Assembly (NCBI GenBank): GCA_033220425.1
Contig: CM065646.1
Location: 5,215,501 to 5,279,500 of the forward strand
Direction of reading: 5' to 3'
Length of the DNA: 64,000 bases
Origin: Lepraria neglecta
Taxonomy: Eukaryota; Ascomycota; Lecanoromycetes; Lecanorales; Stereocaulaceae
Positions 44,477 to 55,535 of the stretch are shown in pieces. Position 1 is the stretch's first letter; the number at the start of each line of letters is the position of its first letter. The notes under the pieces were generated by a model that saw only the letters and a program-made list of their open reading frames with translations, searched no databases and had not been told where the DNA came from. The position numbers and the translations under genes were made by a program.

Positions 44477-46033
44477 CTAGTAATGCCCGGCCAAAGGTAC
44501 TGGAAGGATACTTACATCTGCTACACGTAGCTTGGACAGGCCATTTACCCTTAGATCTGTATCAACGATCTTGCCCATGGCAGCTGTGCCTGCGCACTGG
44601 GAAAAGCTTCTCCCGATGACTTTCAGCCTCCGATCGATATCTTCGTCACAGAAAGCGCTACTTGTTAGGCGCGGCTGTCCAGGTAGTGGGGTCTCTTCTT
44701 CGACAATCAATTGACTTTGGGGTGTTTCTAGCATTGTGCGCACAGCCAGCTGGAATCCAGTTCGCAGCGGCCTCCTTATCCATCTCGGTAGCCAAATAAT
44801 TAGGGTCGATGACAGGATCTGAGGAGGATTCTTTGTCGGCAAGACGAACAGTGCCATGACTTGTCGGAAGTGACCCGAGAATGGGCGTGGAGACATGTGT
44901 TCCTGCAAGGCTGTGGTCAAAGAAAGCCGTGGCAGCGATTGGTGCGTATGACACGAAGAATTCAGCATGACCATGGGGCTGGGCTATCAAGGGGTCTTTC
45001 GGAGCAAGCTTGTCGATTGCCGCAGCTTTGGAGGTGTCGAGGATGGATGCTGTGACTATCCAATCAATGGGATTGCCGTCCTTGTTTCCAGGTTTGCTGA
45101 ACAAGGGATGCCCAATTGCAAGACCCCTCAGGGTGCTTCAATTTCCAGTACAGTGTTCCGGAGAGATGGTTGTGGAGATCATCACCAACCGGTAGATCGA
45201 TGGTTGTGTGCGTATACCATGAGAAGCCAGGTGGCTGACGGGCCAATTCCAGAGAGCCCTAGTAATTGCGGATTCTTAATGCATCCACAGCAGATGATAA
45301 CTTCTTTCGTAGCTGAGAAAACACGCCCATAAATCATCTCGATCCCTTTTGCGATCTTGGCATCCTCATCGATAATGACACGCTTCACAATTATCTCCGT
45401 AAACACAGCTGTTTTGCTGAGGTGATACACCTCGCCTGCAGGTTGGCGCCTTCCCTCTCTCCATTTTTCTGTCAATGCGGCGAATCCAAAGAAATAGCCT
45501 CCATTTGCGGCGTCGTTAAAAGTGAGCCCGCTCTCACTGAGTGCGCCTCGAAGTGGTTCTCTTAGTGGATAATGGCGATCACCAGTGGTGATAACCATAG
45601 GCCCGCGAGGTCCAGGTCTTGAAGGCTCTCCACACTTTGGCCATCATGCTGGATTTCTTTCGAAGTATTTCAATAGGCCTTGATAGCTCCATCTATCGTC
45701 ACCAAGAATGTGTGCCCATGTATCGTAGTCGGTTGAGTGGCATCTTGTCCGGTTGACATGATTCACGGCTGAAGAGCCTGACAGAAACCGGCCTCCATAA
45801 TTAGGAATACGGCGATTTCCAGGGTTGGACTGCGGCGTTGAGAGGTAGTTGTACTCTAGCTGCGTTCCATGTAATTTCGGGGCAGCAAGTGGGGACATGA
45901 TTTGCTCAGAGTAATTATTGGGTCCAGCTTCAAACAAGGCGACGCTGAAGCCGGCGTGACTGAGCCGCGAAGCCAGTATACATCCCACGGTACCACCTCC
46001 AGCAACGATGTAGTCAAAGGTTAAAGTCGACAT
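44477..46033 (-). pseudogene. GMC oxidoreductase remnant
   Basis: The start MSTLTFDYIVAGGGTVGC carries the FAD-binding Rossmann motif, and RRIPNYGGRFLSGSSAVNHV is the GMC signature. Then YPLREPLRGALSESG, GCIKNPQLLGLSGIGPS, TTIDLPVGDDLHNHLSGTLY and IDPNYLATEMD follow, and LRVADVSILPVPLAGHY ends it. A TGA near 45643 and at least three frame changes (around 45240, 45130 and 44740) separate these blocks. The catalytic His before GTAAMG reads CAGTAAMG instead. It is probably the ghost of an alcohol oxidase/dehydrogenase-like enzyme, perhaps once paired with the nearby methyltransferase. Confidence 0.8.
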
Positions 46034-46325
46034 GGTCGAGCGCGCAGAGCTTGTGGGGATGGGAATGCTTCGGACAGGAGGGTAATGTAGTTATGGAATT
46101 GATTGTACGCAGATGTTATGTCATTCACTACCCATGTTGTGCATTAGATATGTAATCATGTGACGGCGCCGAATAGCTAGGTAGTTACTGTATTAACGGG
46201 TGAGTTGGAATGTCGGTCTAAAATGCTTACTAAATATCACTTTCCGGTTTGACATTGATGCAGAACGGTTTTTATTAGTTATATAAATATATATTGTATT
46301 AGAATTATACACACTGTTGAAGGCG

Positions 46326-46422
46326 GGACCTGTGGCTCAATGGCAGAGCGTTGGACTACGAATCAGTACTATGACATAGATGTGTTATCCAAAGGTCCTC
46401 GGTTCGACCCCGAGCAGGTTCG
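46326..46422 (+). tRNA. tRNA-Arg(ACG) with 25-nt intron
   Basis: The acceptor stem GGACCTG/CAGGTTC has one G-U pair and discriminator G. The D arm is GCTC-AATGGCA-GAGC. The anticodon stem TTGGA/TCCAA holds loop C-T-ACG-A-A. The T arm is CTCGG-TTCGACC-CCGAG. The intron (46362-46386) lies one base 3' of the anticodon, the canonical nuclear position. A box (TGGCTCAATGG) and B box (GGTTCGACC) are intact. ACG is read as ICG, for CGU/CGC/CGA codons. Confidence 0.93.
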
Positions 46423-46425
46423 AAA

Positions 46426-46432
46426 TTTTTTT
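46426..46432 (+). terminator. Pol III terminator of the tRNA gene
   Basis: A run of seven T begins four bases after the discriminator base. Confidence 0.85.
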
Positions 46433-47936
46433 ATTATTTGGATTTTTGAAGAGCCAAACGACAGTCTTTTGCTAAGAGGTTCTACAGATCAAAAAATCCC
46501 ACATCTGAGTCGATGGTAACAATGTTCATGGTTGAGAAACCATGGCTTGGGAAGGCCTCAGATAAGGACAAATACTCTGGGAGCGCCAAGCCGAGCAGGC
46601 GCCCTTTCCGGGGTCTACTAACTGGGAGGCGACGCACTTTCTGATTCCTTCACACCCAAAGGAAATTGAGTACAAAAAGCGGGAGGCATAATGTACTGAA
46701 AGCCGTGCTGTGTTCAAGACAAGCTGTCTGCGCCCTATGAACATCAGGAAGAGGTTGCTATGGCCCCCAGATGGACTTGTCTCACACTCTCTTGACTTTC
46801 GCTCTCTGCATTCAGCCGATATCCTGCCTCCTTTCACTCATCTCTTTGACCCGCCTTGTTGGATTCCTCCACTCGTAATCTGTGTTAATGGAAATTGGGT
46901 GCCCCGCATTGAATTGCATGTTACCCATTCACTACTCAAAAATCACCCTCCCCCGGCAGATGGCGAAATCACCAAGCGTATCACCTTCGTGAAACTACTG
47001 ATAAAATGTGGCAATCCTTGGCGATCCAGGTTGCTGCGTGCGCTGCATCGGGACTCCTCTGGCCACCGAGGAGATTATACTCGATTATGGAGTTACCATC
47101 CGACCTTGTTCCTACACGGGTCCAATTCTCTTTCTCGGTGTCAGAATTCAGAGTTTCAACATTAGCACAACTACTTATCAGTAAATAAGCAATCATTTCG
47201 GCTCAGGCATATCATGGGTGAGAGACGATTTTTCGTTAGCCGACAAAACATTTTCCAAGGCCGCTTCCGCGAACGGTGAGAATGAGAATGTGAATGATTT
47301 CGCTAGTACGCGTTGGTGGCGTGGCTATCCGTCATCTCTGGAAAGGACACCCAAAGCTCGTCTGGACTCAACTGCCTGAATTGACTTTAGTAAGACATGG
47401 CTGCACAAGGCCATTACTACGGAAAAATGTGGAGGTAACTCGATTGCTCTTGTAGGTCTTGTAGGTAGAGGTCTCAGGAGGTCTGACATCTTGGACTTGA
47501 CGTACGGTAAAATATCCCGCGACAACAGTCGAGGAATGAAGCGAATTCTTTCGGAATTTTGAAACCGTCAATATCTGGATCGAGACTTTCATTGCCCGAT
47601 CATACTTCATGATCCTCGCGGCAAGAAGTCGAGAGGCGATAGCTCAACCCAGAAGATGACGACGCCCGCGATCTGTGACCCAACTATGGGGAGTTGCAGC
47701 TTGGGAGCTATCACGCTTCGCGTCGATAAACCCAATAAGTTGATACTATCCGTTAAGTTTGCAAAGTGAAGAAGTCCGCCATCAATTTATGTGCGTGTGA
47801 TAAGATTATCATTGCCACCCGTTTGTGTCATCGCGTCCTTGTGTTACCGCCTCCGCAACATATCAGCTTCCTCCTACCTTGCTTCTTTCTCAAAACTTCT
47901 AGCTTTACAATTCCTTTGCAGTGCAAATTATCTGTC
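46433..47936. other. Intergenic, no gene recognised
   Basis: No coherent coding frame. The right end is the 5' flank of the methyltransferase gene. Confidence 0.4.
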
Positions 47937-49430
47937 ATGGATTCAGAGCAACTCCAGTCAGTCTGTAGCGCTGCCGAGGACTCATGCACGACTGTCGAAG
48001 ATTACCTAGAAAAGCCCAACGACCGTGCTGCGAGATTGAGAGCGCTTCGTGATGCGAAGAGGCTCGTCACTGAACTTCAAGACAAGGACGATGCGTTGTT
48101 TGCACCGATTGAGCACGTTAGTGAACACGAAGAAGAGAGATCGATAACTACGCTTCTATGCTGATCAAACGCAGGGTATTGCAGCGTATGCATTGCGGTT
48201 CATGATGTCTATCGGGGCTTTCCAAAAAATACCAAAGACCGGGAGCATCACGGCTGCGCAATTGGCAGCAGATGTGGGCTCTGAGAAATCCTTGATTGGT
48301 ATGGCTTTCTCGAAATCTGCTCAGGCCACTGTGGTCGTAGTCCGAATTCATCTGACCATTCCCCTAGTTCGAATTATGCGAATTCTTATTGCAGCAGGGG
48401 TGTTCGAGGAGGTCCAACAGGATGAATATAAGCATACACGGCACTCGATTAGCCTTCTAGAACCCGGCTACGGAGAATTTTTCGAAATCATGTAAGTCTT
48501 TCAAGGGTTTTCATACGCGCCAGCAGTGCTATCACTCTGCCACAACGTACTTCACATCTAACTAAGCAAATCTGTCCTCAGGGTGGATGATTTGTTCTAC
48601 ACTTGGTCGCGCCTTCCCGAGTATTTCGAATCTCACCGTTTGGAATCTCCATCATCACCAACCCACAATCCCCGCTCTTGGTCATACGGCATGGAGGGCC
48701 ATGATTGGGCGACAGTCGTAGCGCGGACGCCAGAGAAGCTAGAGAAATTCAACATTGCTATGAGTGTAAGTAGTCCTTTAGATCTGGACCATAAAAGCAA
48801 CGAGACTTTGACACCGATCCCTAGGGGAAATGGTCCGCTGCTCCCGTGATTGGGACTTATCCATTTGAGACCGAACTGTCCTCACTTTCCGCTGCGGTGG
48901 TGAAGCAAGACAGGGTTTTTCTGGTCGACATAGGTGGAGGCCAAGGCAGAGCCATGAAAGAACTTCGCGAAGCCTATCCAGCGCTCAAAGGCAAGACAGT
49001 CATCCAAGATCTCGCCCGAGTCGTCGACAACATTCCATCAGGCTTGCTACCACCAGGGCTGGACATTCACCACCAGGTCCACGACTTTTGGGCGCCGCAG
49101 CCGATTCGAAATGCCGGTGTCTACTATATGAAGCGGATCTTACATGACTGGCCGGATGACCAGTGCAAGAAGCTGTTGGGGCATGTTGTTGACGCTATGG
49201 GGCCCGACTCGAGACTGCTGATAGCGGACACTGTCATTCCGGACCGTGTGCAGAGAGAAGATTTGTATTGCTACTGGATGGACATGACGATGTTGACGTT
49301 CGCAGGGAAGGAACGCAGTGAGGCTGATTGGCGGGATTTGTTTGAGTCGGTGGGGTTGGATTTGGTCAAGGTTTGGAAAGAGTCTGTAGGAACTTTTAAC
49401 ACGATAGAGGGTCGATTAAAGAGGAACTGA
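47937..49430 (+). CDS. SAM-dependent O-methyltransferase, family 2 (COMT-like)
   Basis: Five exons: 47937-48116, 48175-48298, 48368-48491, 48582-48765 and 48825-49430, all GT-AG and frame-keeping, give 405 residues. The N-terminal dimerisation winged helix (ITAAQLAADVGSEKSLIVRI, RILIAAGVFEEV) leads to the Rossmann methyltransferase domain. SAM loop VDIGGGQGRAM lies near residue 239, and the catalytic HDW follows in YYMKRILHDWPDDQC (His311). This is the fungal sterigmatocystin/aflatoxin-OMT-like class that methylates phenolic secondary metabolites. No polyketide synthase or regulator lies nearby, only a dead GMC oxidoreductase 2 kb upstream, so it may be a cluster remnant or act alone. Confidence 0.88.
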
Positions 49431-50507
49431 GGCATGTCGAATGACATGGGTGGCTATAAGTTTTGAATTCATGACTCTTCGATTGCATCATGTGTGTAGG
49501 ATGAAATGATAGAAAATTAACAATGTTTTATTGATACGTATTTCCTGGGTAAGGTAAGTACATCTCAATTCTTTGGCGTTATGATCGGCTTGTCCCAAAA
49601 ATTTACAACTAATAGACAATCTCCTCAAAGCTATATCAACGGCAGCTAGTGTACCAGGCACTACTAGCTACCTCGCCGCCTATTATCCCAATTCTTATCC
49701 ACCTCCCTGTCGATTTTGGCTGCTCTCTGTTCGCTTCTGGTGTATTTTGGCACAACCTTCAGCACGCCATTCGATTGTGTATGGCCGCAGGAGAAATGAA
49801 AGTTGTAATTTCCAGGCATCGTGTGGTATGTTCGAGACTTTTGGTGAAGATTCAAACGCCGTGTCTGACGACTCTGATCGGTGGCGTATTCGTGTGGTGT
49901 CTTGCAGGAATTCTAGCCCATTGCAATCTTGACTTGAGATGCCAAGCGCTTTATGTATTTGCAGAGGCAAAAGAAAGGGCATTCTCTCGTGTCAGTTGAC
50001 AATGTCGGGGGAACAATAGCTGAAGAATTGCATTTGCGTCTCTTGCTTTGAAGATAGCGCGCTATTGTTTTCTCTCTGCAATCAATGGCTTCCTTTCGCC
50101 TCCTGGCATTCCCCTTTTCCTCTCAATGGCTTTCTTCCAATTCATGTGGCCATCATTCAGATGATCGTGGAAGCCACAAAGGCCGTTGTGCTCAAGTGAC
50201 GAGCCCACATATGAAGGCTTTTAAAGTCGTTGCGAGGAATTCAGTTGGGCAGGAAAGGACCGGACTATCTTGTGAGTGATAGAAGAGGTGTCAAAGCCTT
50301 GACTGGGAGACCATATTTTCAAGACAGATATCAATGTTCCAGACGATGAAAATAGAAACACATGACACAACACTGCGAGTACTTGCCACAGGTGGAGAAA
50401 GGGCGCAAAATTGCTCAAAATTAGTACCTAACACCCCCAGAGATGAAAATTTCGCTATATCCTTAGGCACAGCTATCAAAGACTCAAATTCGCACCATCC
50501 TGCCAAC
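49431..50507. other. Intergenic, no gene recognised
   Basis: Nothing recognisable. The last 170 bp are an in-frame extension (from ATG 50334) of the next gene that lacks family-like text. Confidence 0.4.
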
Positions 50508-50969
50508 ATGGATTCCTCTCGCCTTGAACTCCAGCGCATGGAATACAATACGGAATTCAAGCGCTTGGACGAAGCCTTGCAGGCCCACGCCGAAACCAAG
50601 AACAAGCTCAGAAGCCTAGAAATGGAACAGCTCGAGTTAGACCTCCAATTCACTGCGCCACAAAACAGATCCAGACGCCTATCTGAAGAGCATAACCTAG
50701 TCCGGCAACTCATCAAAAGATTCAGCGGCGGGCGCGTACCGCGGCCGGATGCGAATGATCCTATTACCATGGCCTTCTGGTCTATGCAGATCGATCAGCT
50801 TACTGATGGATGTAGGATATCACTTGCTCGATTGGAAGTTGAGATGCTTCAATGCATGGAGGATGTAAAGGAGTTGCGCAAGAAGAGTAAGTGCCGGCCT
50901 CGAGAAATGGCCACTGTGTAACTTTCATACCGACGAAGCTTAGGCCACAGCCTTGAAGGCCCTGTCTAG
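50508..50969 (+). CDS. Small coiled-coil family, copy 7
   Basis: Exon 1 is 50508-50886 and exon 2 is 50944-50969, with a 57-bp phase-1 intron (GTAAGT...GCTTAG), giving 134 residues. A helical, Glu/Leu/Arg-rich body (LELQRMEYNTEFKRLDEALQ) ends in the family motif EVEMLQCMEDVKELRKKS. Spliced exon 2 reads SHSLEGPV and then TAG. The same frame continues ELESLAQELEDLIQEPESL to a TAA near 51058, so the family-length tail may have been shortened by a stop. An upstream in-frame ATG (50334) is possible. Nearest relative: copy 8. Confidence 0.6.
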
Positions 50970-51346
50970 GAACTTGAGAGCTTGGCCCAGGAGCTGGAAG
51001 ACTTGATCCAGGAGCCTGAAAGCTTGATCCTGACGGAAATGACAGATCGGGGCTTTTAAGCGTTTGGAGGTTGGTTTGTGTGCACAAAGGAGATCCGACA
51101 CGTTACAGCTGACGCCGAGCCCTTGGAATTCTAACACATATCGGCTTTCTGGGCGATAATGATGGAAAGTCGAAACACAACACTGGTCCCTGTCAAGCGT
51201 GAATTTTGCCACCTTCAAGTAAGCTGCAACACTACCACGAACACTGGTCTACAAAAGGAGGCCCTGGAAACACCCAATATGACTGGAATCAGGCTTCTTC
51301 TTCTCTCCAACATTTCCGGACCTCCTCTCAACCTCCAACCAAAGCC

Positions 51347-51905
51347 ATGGAAGGCCTCTTCGAAACCGAAGTCAAGCTTGAAGGCCTTCGTAACGAGCAA
51401 CTCCTGCTGGATGCCGAAGCCGACGAGCTGTAACGACATGTCAAACACCTAACTAAAGAGCGTCGATTCAATCGATGTTTTATCAAGGAAATGGAGGAAT
51501 CCCGCCGCCCCCAGCCTCGTACGAGTGTCCCCATTGTTTTGGCCGGCTGGTCTTGGATGGAACAGCAGATCACCATGGAGATTGATCGAGCCAAAGTCCT
51601 GCTATGTCGGCTTGAGGACACCATGTTCTCGGATATGGAGCAAGGGAGGGAATTGCGCGTGAAGGTGCTTGCCAGTAAAAGATGTCCATTCATTTTGGTA
51701 TTGACGTAGCCCAGTCCGCAACATCGAGACCTCGATTCGTGCGCTGGAGACCTTGAGAGAGTGTGACTCGGGGATGGCAATAACAGCCGATGATACATTG
51801 CACGCCTCCAAGGACACTTCTATGTTTCGAATGGAGACGCACACCTTGGGGACGAAAGGTACACGGCATTGGCCCCTGTCACTTTGGAGGAGACTAGGTA
51901 AATGA
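51347..51905 (+). pseudogene. Small coiled-coil family, copy 8 (broken)
   Basis: The frame reads MEGLFETEVKLEGLRNEQLL, LDAEADEL, then TAA (51431) and, in the same frame, RHVKHLTKERRFNRCF to SMEQQIT-like text (WSWMEQQITMEIDRAKVLL) and the motif EDTMFSDMEQGRELRVKV. It aligns with copy 7 along its length (LRSLEMEQLELD against LEGLRNEQLLLD; SRRPQPRTSVP against GGRVPRPDAND). A phase-1 donor (GTAAAA) and CCCAG acceptor give IRNIETSIRALETLRE and an open exon 2 to 51905. One stop breaks it. Confidence 0.6.
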
Positions 51906-52660
51906 CGTTCGAGGGCAAGAGCAGCTTCTCGAGATGCGCCGGTTGGCTAGTTGGCTGTCGAGAGGATGCAGTGAGCGTGGATAGTGGTGAGATCACTTGA
52001 GTGATAGTATCTTAGCCTTATGCGTCATACGCTTCTGCATGTATGAGGATAATTAGCTTGCTATAGTGGTTACGCACACAAGGATGGCTTAGGAGAACGT
52101 ACCTGTAACACAAGGTGGGACATTGAGGTGTCCTACTGCCACGTAGTATTAACCTCGTAAAATTCCCAGCAAATGAACCATGTCAGGGCCTGAGTCGCAA
52201 GACACCTGTTCGCTGCTCCTCAGATTTGTCTCCTGGCTCGAGTCATACTTTCAGATACCCTATTATACCCTGTGTATTGTTCCTTAGACTCGCCTTTCGG
52301 TTCAAATGCTATCGTCAGGGCGGTCTGGATGAACCCCGCCGAGGAACACTATGTTCATCTGTCGCAAGGCCCTTAGCTGAAACCTCGAAAGAGAGTGCTG
52401 GACAAATAGAAACGGATGGGTTGTGTTTCCTTGTCAATGCTGAACAATGTCCCACGGGGTAATCAATTTGTGACTATGTGCGATGAGAGCATACCAAAGA
52501 AGTCGGAGGAGCGGAGACGTCAGTGCGGGAAAGCAAATTGCTATTGTACAGCCTTAAGTAGACTCGCTACCGAATAAAAAGACCACTCATTGCTTAGGTA
52601 TCACAGCTTTCCCCTCTCAAAATCATCCACACTGCATGCCGCTTTGCGTCGAGCCCGCAT
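51906..52660. other. Intergenic, no gene recognised
   Basis: No coding frame with conserved character and no repeats. Confidence 0.4.
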
Positions 52661-53223
52661 CTACTTGCCAAACCCAAACCAACTCGAGAGCCCACTTTTT
52701 GCCTCGGCCGTCTTCTTCTCTACAGTTTTATCAAACTTGTCGATCGAGTCATGCGTCTCTTTCTTGGCCTTATCGAATTGAGAGGCGCTATCAGACTTGA
52801 GCTTGTCGAACTTGTTCTCGGCTTTGCCCATCTTCTCAGTGATAACTTTGTCAGCCTCATGCACCTCCTTGCGAGCATAATTGACCTGAGGAATAGGTCC
52901 ACTTTAGCGATGCAAAGTGGGAATAAAGGAAGAGCTACCTACCGTGCTATCGAGTTTGGAGCCAGCTTTTTGCGCCCATTCTTCCCCTTGCTTCTTGGCT
53001 TCTTCTCCGGAGACTTTCTGGCCCTTTAGCGAGGCTTTGGCGCTGGCGACGTCGTCTGTAGGCATGTGTTAGTGTACTGACAAGAACTAATGGCACAACC
53101 ATATGGATACTCACGTTCAATCTCCTTCTGGGCAACCTTGGGGTCTCCGCCGGCTGTGTAGAGGTAGTAGCCTCCACCAGCTGCGGCAGCACCGAGAATA
53201 CCAATAACAGCACGACGAGACAT
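52661..53223 (-). CDS. Small LEA-like/'calcofluor white hypersensitive'-type protein
   Basis: Exons 53223-53115, 53055-52943 and 52885-52661 (GTGAGT/TACAG and GTAGGT/CTCAG introns) give 148 residues. The N-terminal helix (RRAVIGILGAAAAGGGYYLY) is a likely membrane anchor, followed by TAGGDPKVAQKEIE. The rest is a repetitive, highly charged amphipathic helix (ADKVITEKMGKAENKFDKLK, then SASQFDKAKKETHDSIDKFD), ending SSWFGFGK. Fungal genomes carry this family under the name calcofluor-white hypersensitive protein; the name is recalled, not proven by sequence. The anchor suggests a mitochondrial or ER membrane location. Confidence 0.75.
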
Positions 53224-53604
53224 AGCGATTGATGAGCGGGTGAGATTGAGAAGTCTTCTGTGTGAGCTTGGGTTTTTATTAGAGTATTATGGTAGATTGA
53301 AGGAGGTGTTGATTGTTGTGGTCTGGAACCGGGAGAGCTTGGAAGTCGAATCCTTGGCGGGCATATGACGTTCCCCCGCAATGGACGCGCCTTTCCTCTT
53401 ACGCTTCACCAGCCACATCGTACTTTCGCTACTCTACCCTTCTTCTGCTGCTCGTGAGGGGTGCTCCCCCTTGTTCGTAATTCCTCCACGCCGTATAATA
53501 TATTCCTAGGGCTTTTATACAAGCATTCACCCCCGGCATTCGAATTCTACCAGTAATGAGAGAAGCAATATGATGAGTCTCATGCTGCGAGGATCTCCGT
53601 TGCA

Positions 53605-55116
53605 ATGTCAGTCTTTAAGATTGAACGAAGCCAAACCATCGGAGCAAACAACTATGACCATGCTATAAATCTCGTCGATACCACCAAGCCCAGGGAGAAT
53701 AGTCTGGAAAAGCCCTCGGAAGACTCTCTTGAGTCTGGTCTTCGCAGGTCTAACAGTGAACCGCGCTTAAGCAAGCAATGGACTAAGACAGGCACATTAA
53801 GACAACAGCTTGCCCAACGAAAATATGCCAAATACCAAGAAGATGTAATAGAGACTTCCGGGTTCGAAGAGAGCGGAGGTCGGCAGAATAACGAGCGCAC
53901 TGGTCGACTGCGAGACAAGATTCCCTTCAAGGCCAGAAAGAAAACAGCGAAGTCTAACGAAAAAGTTGACACTTTCATCGACGTCCTCTACGAAAACCAA
54001 CGTGGTTCCTTCTTCTGCGGCATACCTCTCTACTCGTCCAATTCGCTCCTCAATCTCGATCCGGCAGCATGGCAAACGTCTAGTTTCCACGATAGTGCTG
54101 TCAACATCACCAATTTTCAATTACCCGATCCCAGCTGGGTATGGGACTGGAGAACATGGTATGTCGACATGTCACATGATGTCGACGAAGAGGGTTGGGA
54201 ATACTCCTTCAGCTTCAATAAGGTCTATACTTGGCATGGAAACCATCCTTGGTTCACGTCGTTCGTCAGGCGAAGGAGATGGTTGAGGAGGAGAGTCAGG
54301 ATACATCCTCACTTGGCAGACGGGAAGAGGCGTAGTATGAGCCAGGCTCACATGTTGACTGAGGATTACTTTACGATTCATGCCGCAAATAGGAGGCCTA
54401 GCCGGGAGTCCAGCGGAGACAGGACGACTACAAACCGGTCCAGCTATATGAACGGTCCAAAGAGTGACAGCGAAGATGATGAAGAGATGGGTGAGATCAG
54501 CAACATTTCTGCTCTCACGGCAGCTCTCAAAAGGGCAAGGGTGGATAGAGAGAAGATAGCTGCGGTCACAGCGTTCCTGGATCAAGGAGGCGACGAGCTT
54601 TTCTATCTCGCAGATAGCATGCCTACCATCATGGACGACTTCATCCACCAGACCTCTCGCCGCCAACTTCAAACATGTATCCTTCAAGCACTCGATAAGG
54701 CAACAAGCAACCAAACGAAGGGCGAAGCGAAAGGCAAGGGCAAAGTGGGTTCAGATCCTGAGATCGATGCAAGAAGACGGAAGATCGACAGCCTCATCAA
54801 AGCGGTAAATGCGGCCGGAGTGCATGTCAATGACATGGATTACTGGAGTGATTTGAGAGCGAGAGCTACGAGCAGTGAGACCGATTCTACCAACGAGATT
54901 CATGCATTGAACGCAACGGAGCCTGCTGAAGTCACCGGCGACGGGCCTCACTCTCACAGTGAGGATGATGAGCCCAGTGTTCGAGAGGAGATCAAAGGCA
55001 TTCCCGAGGATGCACATGTCTCTGAAGAACCAAGGATAGGGTTTCATACTCCGACGGATGATACTATTGATCATAGCGAGGCATCCGCACAGGCGAAAGG
55101 GAAGGGAAAGGCATAG
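53605..55116 (+). CDS. DysF (peroxin/dysferlin) domain protein
   Basis: A single exon encodes 503 residues. The N-terminal 115 residues are polar. The DysF domain follows: DTFIDVLYENQRGSFFCGIP at about 120-140 (DysFN), then WVWDWRTWYVDM, DVDEEGWEYSFSF and FVRRRRWLRRRV (DysFC). A helical part (ALTAALKRARVDREKIAAVT) and an acidic C-terminus follow. The layout is that of fungal Spo73/Mug65-like proteins, tied in yeasts to sporulation membranes and peroxisome or ER membrane shaping. No transmembrane segment is evident. Confidence 0.8.
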   Translation: MSVFKIERSQTIGANNYDHAINLVDTTKPRENSLEKPSEDSLESGLRRSNSEPRLSKQWTKTGTLRQQLAQRKYAKYQEDVIETSGFEESGGRQNNERTGRLRDKIPFKARKKTAKSNEKVDTFIDVLYENQRGSFFCGIPLYSSNSLLNLDPAAWQTSSFHDSAVNITNFQLPDPSWVWDWRTWYVDMSHDVDEEGWEYSFSFNKVYTWHGNHPWFTSFVRRRRWLRRRVRIHPHLADGKRRSMSQAHMLTEDYFTIHAANRRPSRESSGDRTTTNRSSYMNGPKSDSEDDEEMGEISNISALTAALKRARVDREKIAAVTAFLDQGGDELFYLADSMPTIMDDFIHQTSRRQLQTCILQALDKATSNQTKGEAKGKGKVGSDPEIDARRRKIDSLIKAVNAAGVHVNDMDYWSDLRARATSSETDSTNEIHALNATEPAEVTGDGPHSHSEDDEPSVREEIKGIPEDAHVSEEPRIGFHTPTDDTIDHSEASAQAKGKGKA

Positions 55117-55535
55117 CGTTAAGCCTTGGACGAGCATGCGTTGATTGTTTTTTTGGGAAGGCATAGAAGCGTTCACTGGAGCATGGTCTGTATTCCTTTG
55201 CTTTGCACAGCGTTGGAGTTGGGTCTGGGATGGAGCAAACAATACCCAGGAACGATCCTCCGTTTTACTTCTCAATTCATAACTAATGTATATATGTCAT
55301 CGAATCTCATAACAGTCCACATCATTTCTGGATTCCTTCCACTGCCATTCTACCAGAATGGCCTGGGCCTTCTCGGCCGACGGTTCCTTCCAAACAGAGT
55401 GTGGCGCAGGCAGAACATCGGGGCCGAACCGCCATCAAACCATCCATAGCAGAAAACGCTTTTCCTCCGTTGTCAATACCATAGCTGTAGGTCCAATGGG
55501 CATACAGCTCTCCCCAGCACCCCTTACATGGCATC

